DNA from: an uncultured Lachnospiraceae bacterium
GTDB taxonomy: Bacteria > Bacillota > Clostridia > Lachnospirales > Lachnospiraceae
Length of the DNA: 48,920 nucleotides
Assembly: GCA_900315505.1 (NCBI GenBank)
Contig: OMZG01000016.1
Coordinates: 1 to 48,920, forward strand
Reading direction: 5' to 3'
Shown: positions 33,150-39,940 of the stretch, in pieces
How the letters are laid out: the number at the start of each line of letters is the position of its first letter
Numbering within the stretch: position 1 is the first letter of the stretch
Position numbers and translations under genes: made by a program
The notes under the pieces: model-generated
The model's database searches: none
Told to the model about the DNA's origin: nothing
The model's input: only the letters and a program-made list of their open reading frames with translations

Positions 33150-34265
33150 ATGAAGAGTGCATACTTGAAGAAGCTTGCTGCAGGGGTTCTCGTGGCAGCA
33201 ATGGCAGTGACAGCAGTACCTGCAGTAAGCCAGCTGGTGAACCCGACTGTTACAGCACAGGCAGCTAAGAAGAAAAAGAAGGCGAAGAAGACAAAGAATG
33301 CAAAGGTGGCATATCTCGGGTCAGCATTCGACCAGGATTACGGTGTGTTTGTAGGCAAACAGATACTCGGTGGTGGAGAACTTGCGGTATTCAGCAACTA
33401 TAAGGCAAGCGGGAAATACACGTTTACCACTAATAGCAAGGATCTGTCTATAAAGCTTGATAATAGCTCTGTCAAGATGCTTAAGGATTCTTTTGGCAAA
33501 GACTGGACAAGGAATAATGATTATCTGAGTTACGATGTTACTGCCAAGAAGCCTGGTACATATAAGGTGACTATCAAGGAAAAGTACAAGGGCAAGACAA
33601 GGACATTAAAGAAGAACGCTAAGCTCTATGTATACGAGCCTGAAGCAGAAAGTGAAGAATGTACAGCGTTTATTGGCAATTATATCAGTCCAAGTACGTT
33701 ACTATCCAGTTCCGCTGCTGGAGATTATAATTATGAAGTGGTAGAAGGCGCAGACACGGTGCTTTCAGTAATAACTAAAGATGATGGCGCTTATGCGAGC
33801 CTGAAACCGATAGCTGAGGGCCAGGCAAAAGTTAAGATTACTGATCTGTATGGCAAGGACTGCGGTACAGCGACAGTTACAGTAATGGCCAACCATTGTG
33901 CGAAGATTGAGCTTTCTGATGAAGCATATTATTACGATGATGATGATAATCAGAAGCCTGGAATCTCCATCACCAGATATAGTGATGAGACTGCTGAGGA
34001 GGATTCGGTTTATCTTTCTGATTATTATGTCCTTTATGGAAAAGTTGAGGATTGTAATGTAAGCGATCCTGTAACTATCACATCTTCGAATCCGGCAGTT
34101 GTAAGCGTAAGCCAGACAGATAGCGACGAAGAAGGCGACGAAGAAAGCTCTGACTCCTGGTATGCAGCACCTCAGAGCGCAGGTGATGCAGTCCTCACCA
34201 TTTCATGCGGCAGTCAGTCAGTACAGCTTCCGGTACATGTGAAGGTTGTAAGCGATGATGACTGA
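33150..34265 (+). CDS. Secreted protein with Ig-like (Big-type) repeats, function unknown
   Basis: A 371-residue exported protein. It has a signal peptide (LKKLAAGVLVAAMAVTAVPAVS, cleavage probably after AQA near residue 41), a Lys-rich stretch (KKKKKAKKTKNAK) and then beta-rich segments typical of bacterial Ig-like domains: PGTYKVTIKEKYKGKTRTL and PVTITSSNPAVVSVSQ near the end. The later part is acidic (YYYDDDDNQK, DSDEEGDEES). No catalytic motif or sortase signal is seen. ATG 33150 has SD GGAAAGGA (33134-33141); an in-frame TTG lies two codons earlier. Likely a surface or adhesion protein, but this is not established. Confidence 0.75.
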   Translation: MKSAYLKKLAAGVLVAAMAVTAVPAVSQLVNPTVTAQAAKKKKKAKKTKNAKVAYLGSAFDQDYGVFVGKQILGGGELAVFSNYKASGKYTFTTNSKDLSIKLDNSSVKMLKDSFGKDWTRNNDYLSYDVTAKKPGTYKVTIKEKYKGKTRTLKKNAKLYVYEPEAESEECTAFIGNYISPSTLLSSSAAGDYNYEVVEGADTVLSVITKDDGAYASLKPIAEGQAKVKITDLYGKDCGTATVTVMANHCAKIELSDEAYYYDDDDNQKPGISITRYSDETAEEDSVYLSDYYVLYGKVEDCNVSDPVTITSSNPAVVSVSQTDSDEEGDEESSDSWYAAPQSAGDAVLTISCGSQSVQLPVHVKVVSDDD

Positions 34266-34306
34266 ATGATTCATTCAGCATAAGCGTGTTACAGAATATA
34301 ATAAAG

Positions 34307-34340
34307 CGGGTGCCTCATGCGAGACACCCGTTTTTGTTTT
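34307..34340. terminator. Terminator after the secreted protein gene, possibly bidirectional
   Basis: CGGGTG-CTC (34307-34316) pairs with GAG-CACCCG (34321-34330), then TTTTTGTTTT. On the other strand it is followed by CTTTATTATATT, so it could also have ended the tRNA-Gly transcript before the mini-island arrived. Confidence 0.88.
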
Positions 34341-34377
34341 AAAATGATTCTGGGAAAAATAGATAAAAAGATTGAAA

Positions 34378-34403
34378 TAATAAAGCAAGCGACGGGAGTC
34401 GGA
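34378..34403 (-). repeat. Distal attachment-site copy (tRNA-Gly 3' fragment)
   Basis: Identical over 26 bp to 35227-35252: the T-arm half, acceptor 3' strand and 7 bp downstream of tRNA-Gly(CCC). The sequences diverge on both sides. Confidence 0.85.
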
Positions 34404-34475
34404 GACATAAGACATAACAGAAAGGATGGAAAACAAGGCTTTCTGCGGTAGACATACTGAAAAGTACACACTTGG

Positions 34476-34510
34476 GGACGCGCATCTGAAATAGGGTGTG
34501 CGTCCTTTTT
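34476..34510 (+). terminator. Intrinsic terminator inside the mini-island
   Basis: GGACGCGCA (34476-34484) pairs with TGTGCGTCC (34497-34505), followed by TTTTT. It would insulate the antitoxin gene from upstream transcription. Confidence 0.75.
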
Positions 34511-34601
34511 GTAGTTTCAGATAGTAAAAAATATGCGGATATGGTAATATAACTATTGAGATGGAATCTGATTTACAGATATTATGAAGGAGATGACAGA
34601 A

Positions 34602-34832
34602 ATGCCTACAATAGAAGAAGTTACAAAGACTCTTGAGAGCTTTGATACAGGGAAATATAATGCGGCGGTAAGCTATATCTTCTATCTGGCTCACATGCCA
34701 GATCCATTTGAGCCGATGTCAAGGGATGAGCTCATGGATAAGCTTGCAAAGTCCCGGAAGGATGCAGAGGCAGGACGTGTGAGGGATGCAAGGCTTATTT
34801 CAAAAGATATGAGGGAAAAGTATGGCTTATGA
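34602..34832 (+). CDS. Antitoxin-like protein of a type II toxin-antitoxin pair
   Basis: A 76-residue acidic protein (MPTIEEVTKTLESFDTGKYN..., ending LISKDMREKYGL). No DNA-binding motif is obvious, but size, position and an 11-bp overlap with a ParE/RelE-like gene are typical of antitoxins. A middle segment, MSRDELMDKLAKSRKDAEAG, is helical, resembling the toxin-binding tail of RelB/ParD proteins. ATG 34602 has SD AAGGAGA (34587-34593); an earlier in-frame ATG at 34584 overlaps that site. It should neutralise the downstream toxin and repress the pair. Confidence 0.75.
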   Translation: MPTIEEVTKTLESFDTGKYNAAVSYIFYLAHMPDPFEPMSRDELMDKLAKSRKDAEAGRVRDARLISKDMREKYGL

Positions 34833-35136
34833 AGTCCTTGCTACTACAGACGCAGATTATGATTACGCGAATATAGTCGATTATCTCATGAATGTGCTGG
34901 GGAATGAACAGGCTGTATCTCATTTCATGAATGAATATGATGAGGCTGTGGAACGTCTTTCAGATATTGCAGGAAGTCTAGGCCCATGTCAGGATGAGGA
35001 ACTGGCTGATCTTGGATATCATCGCCTGAATTTCAAAGAGATGAATTACTTCTTTCTTTACCGGATTTCAGGTGATAAGGCCATAATTGATGGCATTTTT
35101 CATGGTTCGCAGGATTATGAAAATATCCTGAAATGA
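34822..35136 (+). CDS. ParE/RelE-superfamily toxin
   Basis: A 104-residue protein: YEVLATTDADYDYANIVDYLMN at the start, helices with FMNEYDEAVERLSDIAGS, and the family end pattern LGYHRLNFKEMNYFFLYRIS...IIDGIFHGSQDYENIL. The LNF..MNYFFLYRI and I..IFHGSQD strands are the hallmark of ParE/RelE toxins, which act on ribosome-bound mRNA (RelE) or gyrase (ParE); which applies cannot be told. It overlaps the antitoxin gene by 11 bp. It sits in the mini-island next to tRNA-Gly, where it could stabilise the element. Confidence 0.87.
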   Translation: MAYEVLATTDADYDYANIVDYLMNVLGNEQAVSHFMNEYDEAVERLSDIAGSLGPCQDEELADLGYHRLNFKEMNYFFLYRISGDKAIIDGIFHGSQDYENILK

Positions 35137-35173
35137 TGCGGAAATAAAAAAATATGTCGAGAAAGAAATAAAG

Positions 35174-35203
35174 AACCCCTGAGAACTGTAATCTCAAGGA
35201 ATC
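35174..35203 (-). terminator. Weak hairpin between the toxin gene and the tRNA operon
   Basis: CCCTGAGA (35177-35184) pairs with TCTCAAGG (35192-35199) with one wobble. On the minus strand it is followed by TTCTTTATTTCTTT, so it may end the tRNA transcript. Confidence 0.5.
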
Positions 35204-35226
35204 AGAAGAAAATAGTTTTAATCATT

Positions 35227-35252
35227 TAATAAAGCAAGCGACGGGAGTCGGA
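35227..35252 (-). repeat. Proximal attachment-site copy within tRNA-Gly 3' end
   Basis: The 26 bp identical to 34378-34403. It includes the last 20 nt of tRNA-Gly(CCC) and 6 bp downstream. Confidence 0.85.
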
Positions 35253-35304
35253 CCCGCGTCCTCAGCTTGGGAAGCTGATATAATAGCCGTTATACGACGC
35301 CTGC
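35233..35304 (-). tRNA. tRNA-Gly (anticodon CCC)
   Basis: The acceptor stem GCAGGCG/CGCTTGC closes with one G-T pair; the anticodon loop TTCCCAA gives CCC; T arm GGGTCCGACTCCC; discriminator T. No encoded CCA. It is the last gene of the tRNA operon, and its 3' end serves as an integration site. Confidence 0.94.
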
Positions 35305-35314
35305 ATATCAAAAA

Positions 35315-35385
35315 AGCAGGTGATGAGAATCGAACTCACGTATCCAGCTTGGAAGGCTGGTGTTCTACCATTGAACTACACCTGC
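35315..35385 (-). tRNA. tRNA-Gly (anticodon TCC)
   Basis: Acceptor GCAGGTG/CACCTGC is closed; anticodon loop CTTCCAA gives TCC; T arm TGAGTTCGATTCTCA. 1 bp from tRNA-Phe and 10 bp from tRNA-Gly(CCC). Confidence 0.95.
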
Positions 35386-35386
35386 G

Positions 35387-35459
35387 TGCCCAGTTCCGGA
35401 ATCGAACCAGAGACACGGGGATTTTCAGTCCCCTGCTCTACCAACTGAGCTAACTGGGC
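35387..35459 (-). tRNA. tRNA-Phe (anticodon GAA)
   Basis: Acceptor GCCCAGT/ACTGGGC is closed; D arm TAGCTCAGTTGGTAGAGCA; anticodon loop ACTGAAAAT gives GAA; T arm with GGTTCGATTCC; discriminator A. Confidence 0.96.
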
Positions 35460-35485
35460 CAGTCCGCTTGTCACGAACATAATAG

Positions 35486-35514
35486 ATTTTACGGTATTTC
35501 AGGCTTCAAGTCAA
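35486..35514 (-). promoter_or_regulatory. Promoter of the tRNA-Phe-Gly-Gly operon
   Basis: On the minus strand TTGACT (35509-35514), 17 bp, TAAAAT (35486-35491), 26 bp before tRNA-Phe. Confidence 0.8.
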
Positions 35515-35521
35515 GGGAAAA

Positions 35522-35550
35522 TTTACAACTATTGCGAAAAATGATACAAT
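35522..35550 (+). promoter_or_regulatory. Promoter of the RelA/SpoT-domain gene
   Basis: TTTACA (35522-35527), 17 bp, TACAAT (35545-35550), divergent from the tRNA operon promoter. Confidence 0.65.
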
Positions 35551-35604
35551 ATCCGTGATTCATGAACATAGCCGGACAATGGGACGACGTGCGAGGTGCA
35601 AGGT

Positions 35605-36591
35605 ATGATAAAGCTGAACGACTATCTGTACAGTGGAGACACGGTACTGAAGATAATAGATAAATACGCATCAGATCTGCTGGCGGAGGCCGGCCGGACC
35701 GGAAGCACGGTGGATACGGTGCATGGCAGGTATCTCGCAGATCTCGAGAGCCTGCTCATACACAATGATTTCCTGACATCCCAGTCACAGAGGATCAGGG
35801 AGTTCTATATGCATATGGTGCGGAAGTACCCGTATCTGGCATTTTCCTTTAAGGGCAGGATCAAGTCCCTGATCAGAGCAGAGGAGAAGTTCAATCGCAA
35901 GCTGGTAAATATATACACAGACTCGTATGAGAAAAAAGGCACGCTTCCGGATGATGAGAAGGCGGCCAGGGACGCAGCATCAGTAAGGGATCTGATCGCA
36001 TACCGAATCATTATTTCAATTCCGAAGTGTCATCTGGGGCCTGGTGAGGACGAGGATGCAGTCAATATCGGACTCCTGTATAAGATAGCAGAAGAGCTCC
36101 CGGAGTTTCTGGAGATGGAGGATTTCGTTCCGCAGAGCAATTTTTTTGCAAAAAAGCACCCGTCGTCAAGACTCCCGGAATCAGTGAAGCCGTACTACAA
36201 GGACTATGTGGAGTACACATCAGAGAGAGGATATCAGTCACTTCATATAGCATTTCTCGATAGGGTATCGGACAGCATCTTTGAGATACAGCTTCGTACG
36301 AAGAAAATGGATGACTATGCAGAAATCGGGCAGGCGGACCATTTTTCCTATGAAGAGGGGCAGCATCTGAGAGAGAACCGCAGGGTGATACCGAAGGGCG
36401 TGAAGCGTGAGTATGACGAGGCGTATGAGCGGCTTGATTCCATAAGGAAGCTTGATCTCACGAGGGTAGATGTGAATATGTTTACGGCGGTCAGCAATGT
36501 CCTGATAAATGACAGCTGCGGCCTGTTCCGAGGCCGTCTCATCCTGCCGTACGAGCATCTTTCAAGGTTCCAGAACGACCGGATGAACTGA
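35605..36591 (+). CDS. RelA/SpoT synthetase-domain protein (small alarmone synthetase-like)
   Basis: A 328-residue protein with a (p)ppGpp-synthetase-type nucleotidyltransferase domain in the middle: FKGRIKSLIRAEEKFNRK (substrate-binding basic helix), RDLIAYRIII, YTSERGYQSLHIAF and EIQLRTKKMDDYAEIGQADH. There is no HD hydrolase, TGS or ACT domain, so it is unlike full-length Rel. It is also longer than typical SAS proteins (about 210-260), with an N-terminal helical part and a C-terminal extension of about 75 residues. Start ATG 35605 uses SD GAGGTG (35593-35598). Alarmone synthesis is likely but not proven; the basic residues are kept only in part. Confidence 0.82.
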   Translation: MIKLNDYLYSGDTVLKIIDKYASDLLAEAGRTGSTVDTVHGRYLADLESLLIHNDFLTSQSQRIREFYMHMVRKYPYLAFSFKGRIKSLIRAEEKFNRKLVNIYTDSYEKKGTLPDDEKAARDAASVRDLIAYRIIISIPKCHLGPGEDEDAVNIGLLYKIAEELPEFLEMEDFVPQSNFFAKKHPSSRLPESVKPYYKDYVEYTSERGYQSLHIAFLDRVSDSIFEIQLRTKKMDDYAEIGQADHFSYEEGQHLRENRRVIPKGVKREYDEAYERLDSIRKLDLTRVDVNMFTAVSNVLINDSCGLFRGRLILPYEHLSRFQNDRMN

Positions 36592-36600
36592 AAATAGTAG

Positions 36601-36629
36601 TGGCAACAGTGCACTTTTTCTGATATAAT
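36601..36629 (+). promoter_or_regulatory. Extended -10 promoter of the asp23-to-recN operon
   Basis: TGATATAAT (36621-36629) is an extended -10; TGGCAA (36601-36606), 17 bp upstream, is a weak -35. It lies 33 bp before the Asp23 gene. Confidence 0.6.
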
Positions 36630-36661
36630 CAGAGTATTGTAATCGCAAGGAGGTCATAGAT

Positions 36662-37033
36662 ATGGCAGAGAATACATTTACAGTTGAAGAGGGTGTCACC
36701 GTCACGGATGAGGTGATGGCTACCATCGCAGGACTTGCAGCCAGTGATGTAGAGGGAATCGCATATATCGGAAACGGACTCACGAGAGATAATATCACGA
36801 AGGCCGGAGCCAGCAAGCTGAGCAAGGGAATACATATCATCAGGGAGGAGGATGGCTCCATCACGGTCAGACTCGCAATCGTGCTGAAGTACGGATACGA
36901 GGTACCGAAGGTATGCCATGCCATCCAGGACAAGGTGACGACTAATGTCGAGAGCATGACCGGCATCAAGGTAAAGGAAGTAGATGTACGTATCGCTTCG
37001 ATCGAGGTCACAGATACAGGAGCCCGTGCATGA
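36662..37033 (+). CDS. Asp23/Gls24 family envelope stress protein
   Basis: A 123-residue Asp23/Gls24 protein (YqhY-like by position): TVEEGVTVTDEVMATIAG, AASDVEGIAYIGNG, IHIIREEDGSITVRLAIVLKYGYEVPKVC, and VESMTGIKVKEVDVRIASIEV. Members associate with the envelope or with acetyl-CoA carboxylase control in Firmicutes. SD AAGGAGG. First gene of a long, tightly packed operon; its TGA overlaps the nusB start (ATGA). Confidence 0.92.
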   Translation: MAENTFTVEEGVTVTDEVMATIAGLAASDVEGIAYIGNGLTRDNITKAGASKLSKGIHIIREEDGSITVRLAIVLKYGYEVPKVCHAIQDKVTTNVESMTGIKVKEVDVRIASIEVTDTGARA

Positions 37034-37512
37034 ATCAGACAAGGAGACGTGAAGAGACCTTCAAGCGGCTGTTCATGACGCAGTTCTATCCGGATGATGA
37101 GATCGAGGAGCTGAAAGCAGCATCGGATGAGCTCGAGACGCTTGATCCTGATGCAGATGTGCATCCGTATATAGAGCCGGAGCTCGGGAATGGCATCAAG
37201 GAAGCAGATCTGAAGCTGATCAATGACAAGGTAGAGGACATCCGGGAGCATATAGCAGATATTGATGATACACTCAATACCTGTATGGAGGGCTGGAAGA
37301 CCACGAGACTCTCGAAGGTGGATCTGACGATCCTGAGGCTCGCGGTGTACGAGATCAGGTATGATGATCACATTCCGTTCAAGGTGTCGGTGAATGAGGC
37401 AGTCGAGCTGGCGAAGAAGTACGGCACCGAGAAGTCAAGCGGCTTTGTGAACGGTGTATTAAGGAGAATTATAGATAGTGAACAGGGTCTGGACAGTAGC
37501 AAAGCTGAATAA
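37030..37512 (+). CDS. nusB: Transcription antitermination factor NusB
   Basis: A 160-residue, all-helical RNA-binding protein that acts with NusE (S10) in rRNA antitermination. Visible: TRRREETFKRLFMTQFY at the start, then DIDDTLNTCMEGWKTTRLSKVDLTILRLAVYEIRY (consecutive segments) and FKVSVNEAVELAKKYGTEKSSGFVNGVL. A acidic insertion around 20-60 makes it a little longer than E. coli NusB (139). It overlaps asp23 by 4 bp and xseA by 35 bp, a sign of translational coupling. Confidence 0.95.
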   Translation: MNQTRRREETFKRLFMTQFYPDDEIEELKAASDELETLDPDADVHPYIEPELGNGIKEADLKLINDKVEDIREHIADIDDTLNTCMEGWKTTRLSKVDLTILRLAVYEIRYDDHIPFKVSVNEAVELAKKYGTEKSSGFVNGVLRRIIDSEQGLDSSKAE

Positions 37513-38794
37513 TTATATATCAGGCCTTATAGAGGATGATCCTGCATTTCAGCCGCAGGTAGTAGTAGAAGGGAATGTCTCTCTCGGACCGAAGGGATAT
37601 TCCCGTTTTTCGCATATATATTTCACACTTATCGATCCGGATGATCCGAGTCCTGACTATCAGAAGGCGAAGCTGTCATGTGCCATGTGGAAGAGCACGG
37701 TGGCCAGAGGCGGACTCACCTACGATATGAAGAACGGCGACAATATCCGCGTCACCGGCAGGCTGGAGGTATATGGCCCGCGAAGCCAGTACCAGCTTAT
37801 AGCCACGAGGATAGAGAATGCCGGCATAGGAAAGCTCGAGGCCCGGAAGAAGGCGCTCGAGGAGGAACTTCGCAAGAGGGGATATTTCGCACCGGAGCAC
37901 AAGAAGCCGATACCGAGGTACATCACGAGGGTCGGAGTCGTGACATCACCAACGGGAGAGGCAATTCACGATATTATCAGGAATATACAGATCAGGAATC
38001 CGCATGTGGAGATTTTTCTCGTGCCGGCACTGGTGCAGGGAGACGAGGCACCGCAGTCCATTGCGCAGAGCCTCATGATAATAGACAGGCTCGGAATGGA
38101 TGTGATCATCTGCGGACGTGGCGGCGGAAGCTCCGAGGATCTGATGGCATTCAGCTCCAGAGAGGTGGCCGATGCCATCTATAATTGCGTGACGCCGGTC
38201 ATCTCCGCGGTAGGACACGAGCCGGATATGTCCATCTCAGACTATGTGGCAGATCTGCGGGTGGCGACACCTACGGCAGCAGCGATGCAGATATTCGAAT
38301 ATCAGAAGTTCGAGGAGGATCTCGCACAGCGGCTGAGTGACCTGAGAGGGCTGCTCAATCACCGCATAATGGAAAAGGAGCTTCATCTGCGCCGTGTCAA
38401 GGAGCAGGTCGACAAGGGCTCTCCGAAGATGTGGCTGGTGAAGACCGGCAAGGAGCTGGAGAATATAGAGAAAAGTCTCAGATACTCCCTGAAGGCAAAG
38501 ACGGATGCGGCGTCACACAGGATAGCGCTTGTTGCGGAGCAGCTGCCGGTCTCTATGGAGAGAAAGACAGCCGACAGGGAATCAAGGCTGAAGCTCGCGG
38601 CACAGAAGCTTGAATACTCATCCCCGCTCAGGAAGATAAGCGACGGATTCGCATACGTGGAGGGAGAGCACGGCAGGATCACGAGTGTCACACAGGTGAA
38701 AAGGGATGACCCGATGAAGGTACGTCTGAAGGACGGAGTCATAGATTCCACGGTAAATACCGTGAAGGAGGAAGAACTTGGCAGCAAAGGATAA
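37478..38794 (+). CDS. xseA: Exodeoxyribonuclease VII large subunit
   Basis: A 438-residue subunit of ExoVII, which degrades single-stranded DNA. The N-terminal OB domain (VWTVAKLNNYISGLIEDDP, FSHIYFTLID) is followed by the catalytic domain with RVGVVTSPTGEAIHDIIR, IICGRGGGSSEDLMAF and SAVGHEPDMSISDYVADLRVATPTAAA (split). Coiled-coil helices follow, and the C-terminal DGFAYVEGEHGRITSV strand. The start is GTG 37478 (SD AAGGAGA at 37461-37467), 35 bp inside nusB. The 3' end overlaps xseB. Confidence 0.96.
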   Translation: MNRVWTVAKLNNYISGLIEDDPAFQPQVVVEGNVSLGPKGYSRFSHIYFTLIDPDDPSPDYQKAKLSCAMWKSTVARGGLTYDMKNGDNIRVTGRLEVYGPRSQYQLIATRIENAGIGKLEARKKALEEELRKRGYFAPEHKKPIPRYITRVGVVTSPTGEAIHDIIRNIQIRNPHVEIFLVPALVQGDEAPQSIAQSLMIIDRLGMDVIICGRGGGSSEDLMAFSSREVADAIYNCVTPVISAVGHEPDMSISDYVADLRVATPTAAAMQIFEYQKFEEDLAQRLSDLRGLLNHRIMEKELHLRRVKEQVDKGSPKMWLVKTGKELENIEKSLRYSLKAKTDAASHRIALVAEQLPVSMERKTADRESRLKLAAQKLEYSSPLRKISDGFAYVEGEHGRITSVTQVKRDDPMKVRLKDGVIDSTVNTVKEEELGSKG

Positions 38795-39008
38795 GGGAGC
38801 GACGATCGAGGAAAATCTCGCGGAGCTTGATAATATAGCAGCACAGATGTCAGATCCGAAGGTGAGTCTCGAGGATTCATTCAGACTCTATGAGGAGGGA
38901 ATAAAGCGGATCAAGGAGTGCAATGATGCTATCACGAGTGTGAAGCAGAGGGTGGAGAAGCTGGAGAAGGACGGAACAGTCACAGATTTTGAAAGCACAG
39001 AGTCATGA
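38778..39008 (+). CDS. xseB: Exodeoxyribonuclease VII small subunit
   Basis: A 76-residue helical hairpin subunit of ExoVII: TIEENLAELDNIAAQMSDPKVSLEDSFRLYEEGIK (consecutive parts), then a helix with VKQRVEKLEKDG. It starts with TTG at 38778; AAGGAGG at 38765-38771 gives a 6-bp spacing. It overlaps xseA by 17 bp and ispA by 4 bp (ATGA). Confidence 0.95.
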   Translation: MAAKDKGATIEENLAELDNIAAQMSDPKVSLEDSFRLYEEGIKRIKECNDAITSVKQRVEKLEKDGTVTDFESTES

Positions 39009-39940
39009 AGACATTTGAAGAAAGAAAAAAAGAAGCAGACGCTATAATAGAGAAATACCTTCGCAAGGAAGACGGGCCGGACAAGACCCTGATAGAGGCC
39101 ATGAACTACAGCGTGAGAGCAGGCGGCAAGAGGCTTCGCCCGATCCTGCTGCAGTCATTCGGACTCATGTATGGAGCAGAGGAGGAGCGCATAGAGCCAT
39201 TCATGGCAGCAATAGAGATGATACATACCTATTCTCTGGTGCACGATGATCTGCCGGCTATGGATAATGACATGCTCCGCCGCGGCCAGCCGACCACCCA
39301 TGCAAAGTATGGGGCAGGCATGGCGACCCTGGCAGGGGACGGTCTCCTGAGTGATGCGCATGATATCATGTGTGAGGCTATGAATAAGGCTCTTCTCGGA
39401 AAGGAGGACCCGTCGGAGTCGATAGATGATGTGATCTCAGCTATTTATGCGACATCCTTTATCTCGCACAATTCAGGTGTGGATGGAATGGTCGGCGGGC
39501 AGAGTCTCGATGTGGAGACTGACAAGCTGGGCCGTGATGTGACGGGTGAGGAGCTCACCTATATCTACAGCCACAAGACCTCGGCACTTATTATCGGCGC
39601 GATGATGGCAGGTGCAGTCCTTGGCGGAAGCGAGCTCGGAGATGACCTGAATCTCATAGGTCAGGCCGGGAATAAGATAGGCTATGCCTTCCAGATACGT
39701 GATGATATCCTGGATATAGAGGGCGATGAGAAGGTGCTAGGCAAGGAGACTGGCCAGGATGAGAGGAATGGCAAGAGCAATTTTGTGACGATCCACGGGA
39801 TAGAGAACAGCGAGGAGGCGGTCGAGGCATTTACAGAGGATGCGAAGACCGACATTGCGAATCTCCGCCACGTGAAGGATGAAGAGGAGAGACTGTTTGT
39901 CATGGATCTTTTTGACAGACTTACAGAAAGAAATCACTGA
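39005..39940 (+). CDS. ispA: Polyprenyl (farnesyl/geranyl) diphosphate synthase
   Basis: A 311-residue trans-prenyltransferase making short-chain isoprenyl diphosphate from IPP and DMAPP. The first Asp-rich motif is VHDDLPAMDNDMLRRGQPTTH; the second is IRDDILDIEGDEKVLGKETG. RAGGKRLRPIL near the N-terminus binds the diphosphate. It is next to dxs, as in many bacteria, so the two isoprenoid steps share an operon. Its TGA overlaps the dxs ATG. Confidence 0.95.
   Translation: MKTFEERKKEADAIIEKYLRKEDGPDKTLIEAMNYSVRAGGKRLRPILLQSFGLMYGAEEERIEPFMAAIEMIHTYSLVHDDLPAMDNDMLRRGQPTTHAKYGAGMATLAGDGLLSDAHDIMCEAMNKALLGKEDPSESIDDVISAIYATSFISHNSGVDGMVGGQSLDVETDKLGRDVTGEELTYIYSHKTSALIIGAMMAGAVLGGSELGDDLNLIGQAGNKIGYAFQIRDDILDIEGDEKVLGKETGQDERNGKSNFVTIHGIENSEEAVEAFTEDAKTDIANLRHVKDEEERLFVMDLFDRLTERNH

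Larger units (their letters stand above)
34378..35252. mobile_element. Mini-island at tRNA-Gly(CCC) carrying a toxin-antitoxin pair
   Basis: A perfect 26-bp direct repeat (34378-34403 and 35227-35252) bounds 849 bp. The right copy is the 3' end of the intact tRNA-Gly gene; the left copy is a displaced 3' fragment, as left by site-specific integration into a tRNA. The interior is AT-rich and holds only a RelB/ParD-like and ParE/RelE-like gene pair plus two hairpins. No integrase is present, so it is a remnant or a passenger element. Confidence 0.7.

Noticed and set aside
34426-34494. Short frame of 22 codons with AAAGG before the ATG inside the mini-island
   Set aside because: The purine run abuts the ATG without spacing, and the 3' half of the frame overlaps the terminator stem.
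36562-37371. Minus-strand open frame of 269 codons opposite asp23 and nusB
   Set aside because: Low-information sequence with no motif and no ribosome site; the opposite strand carries conserved genes.
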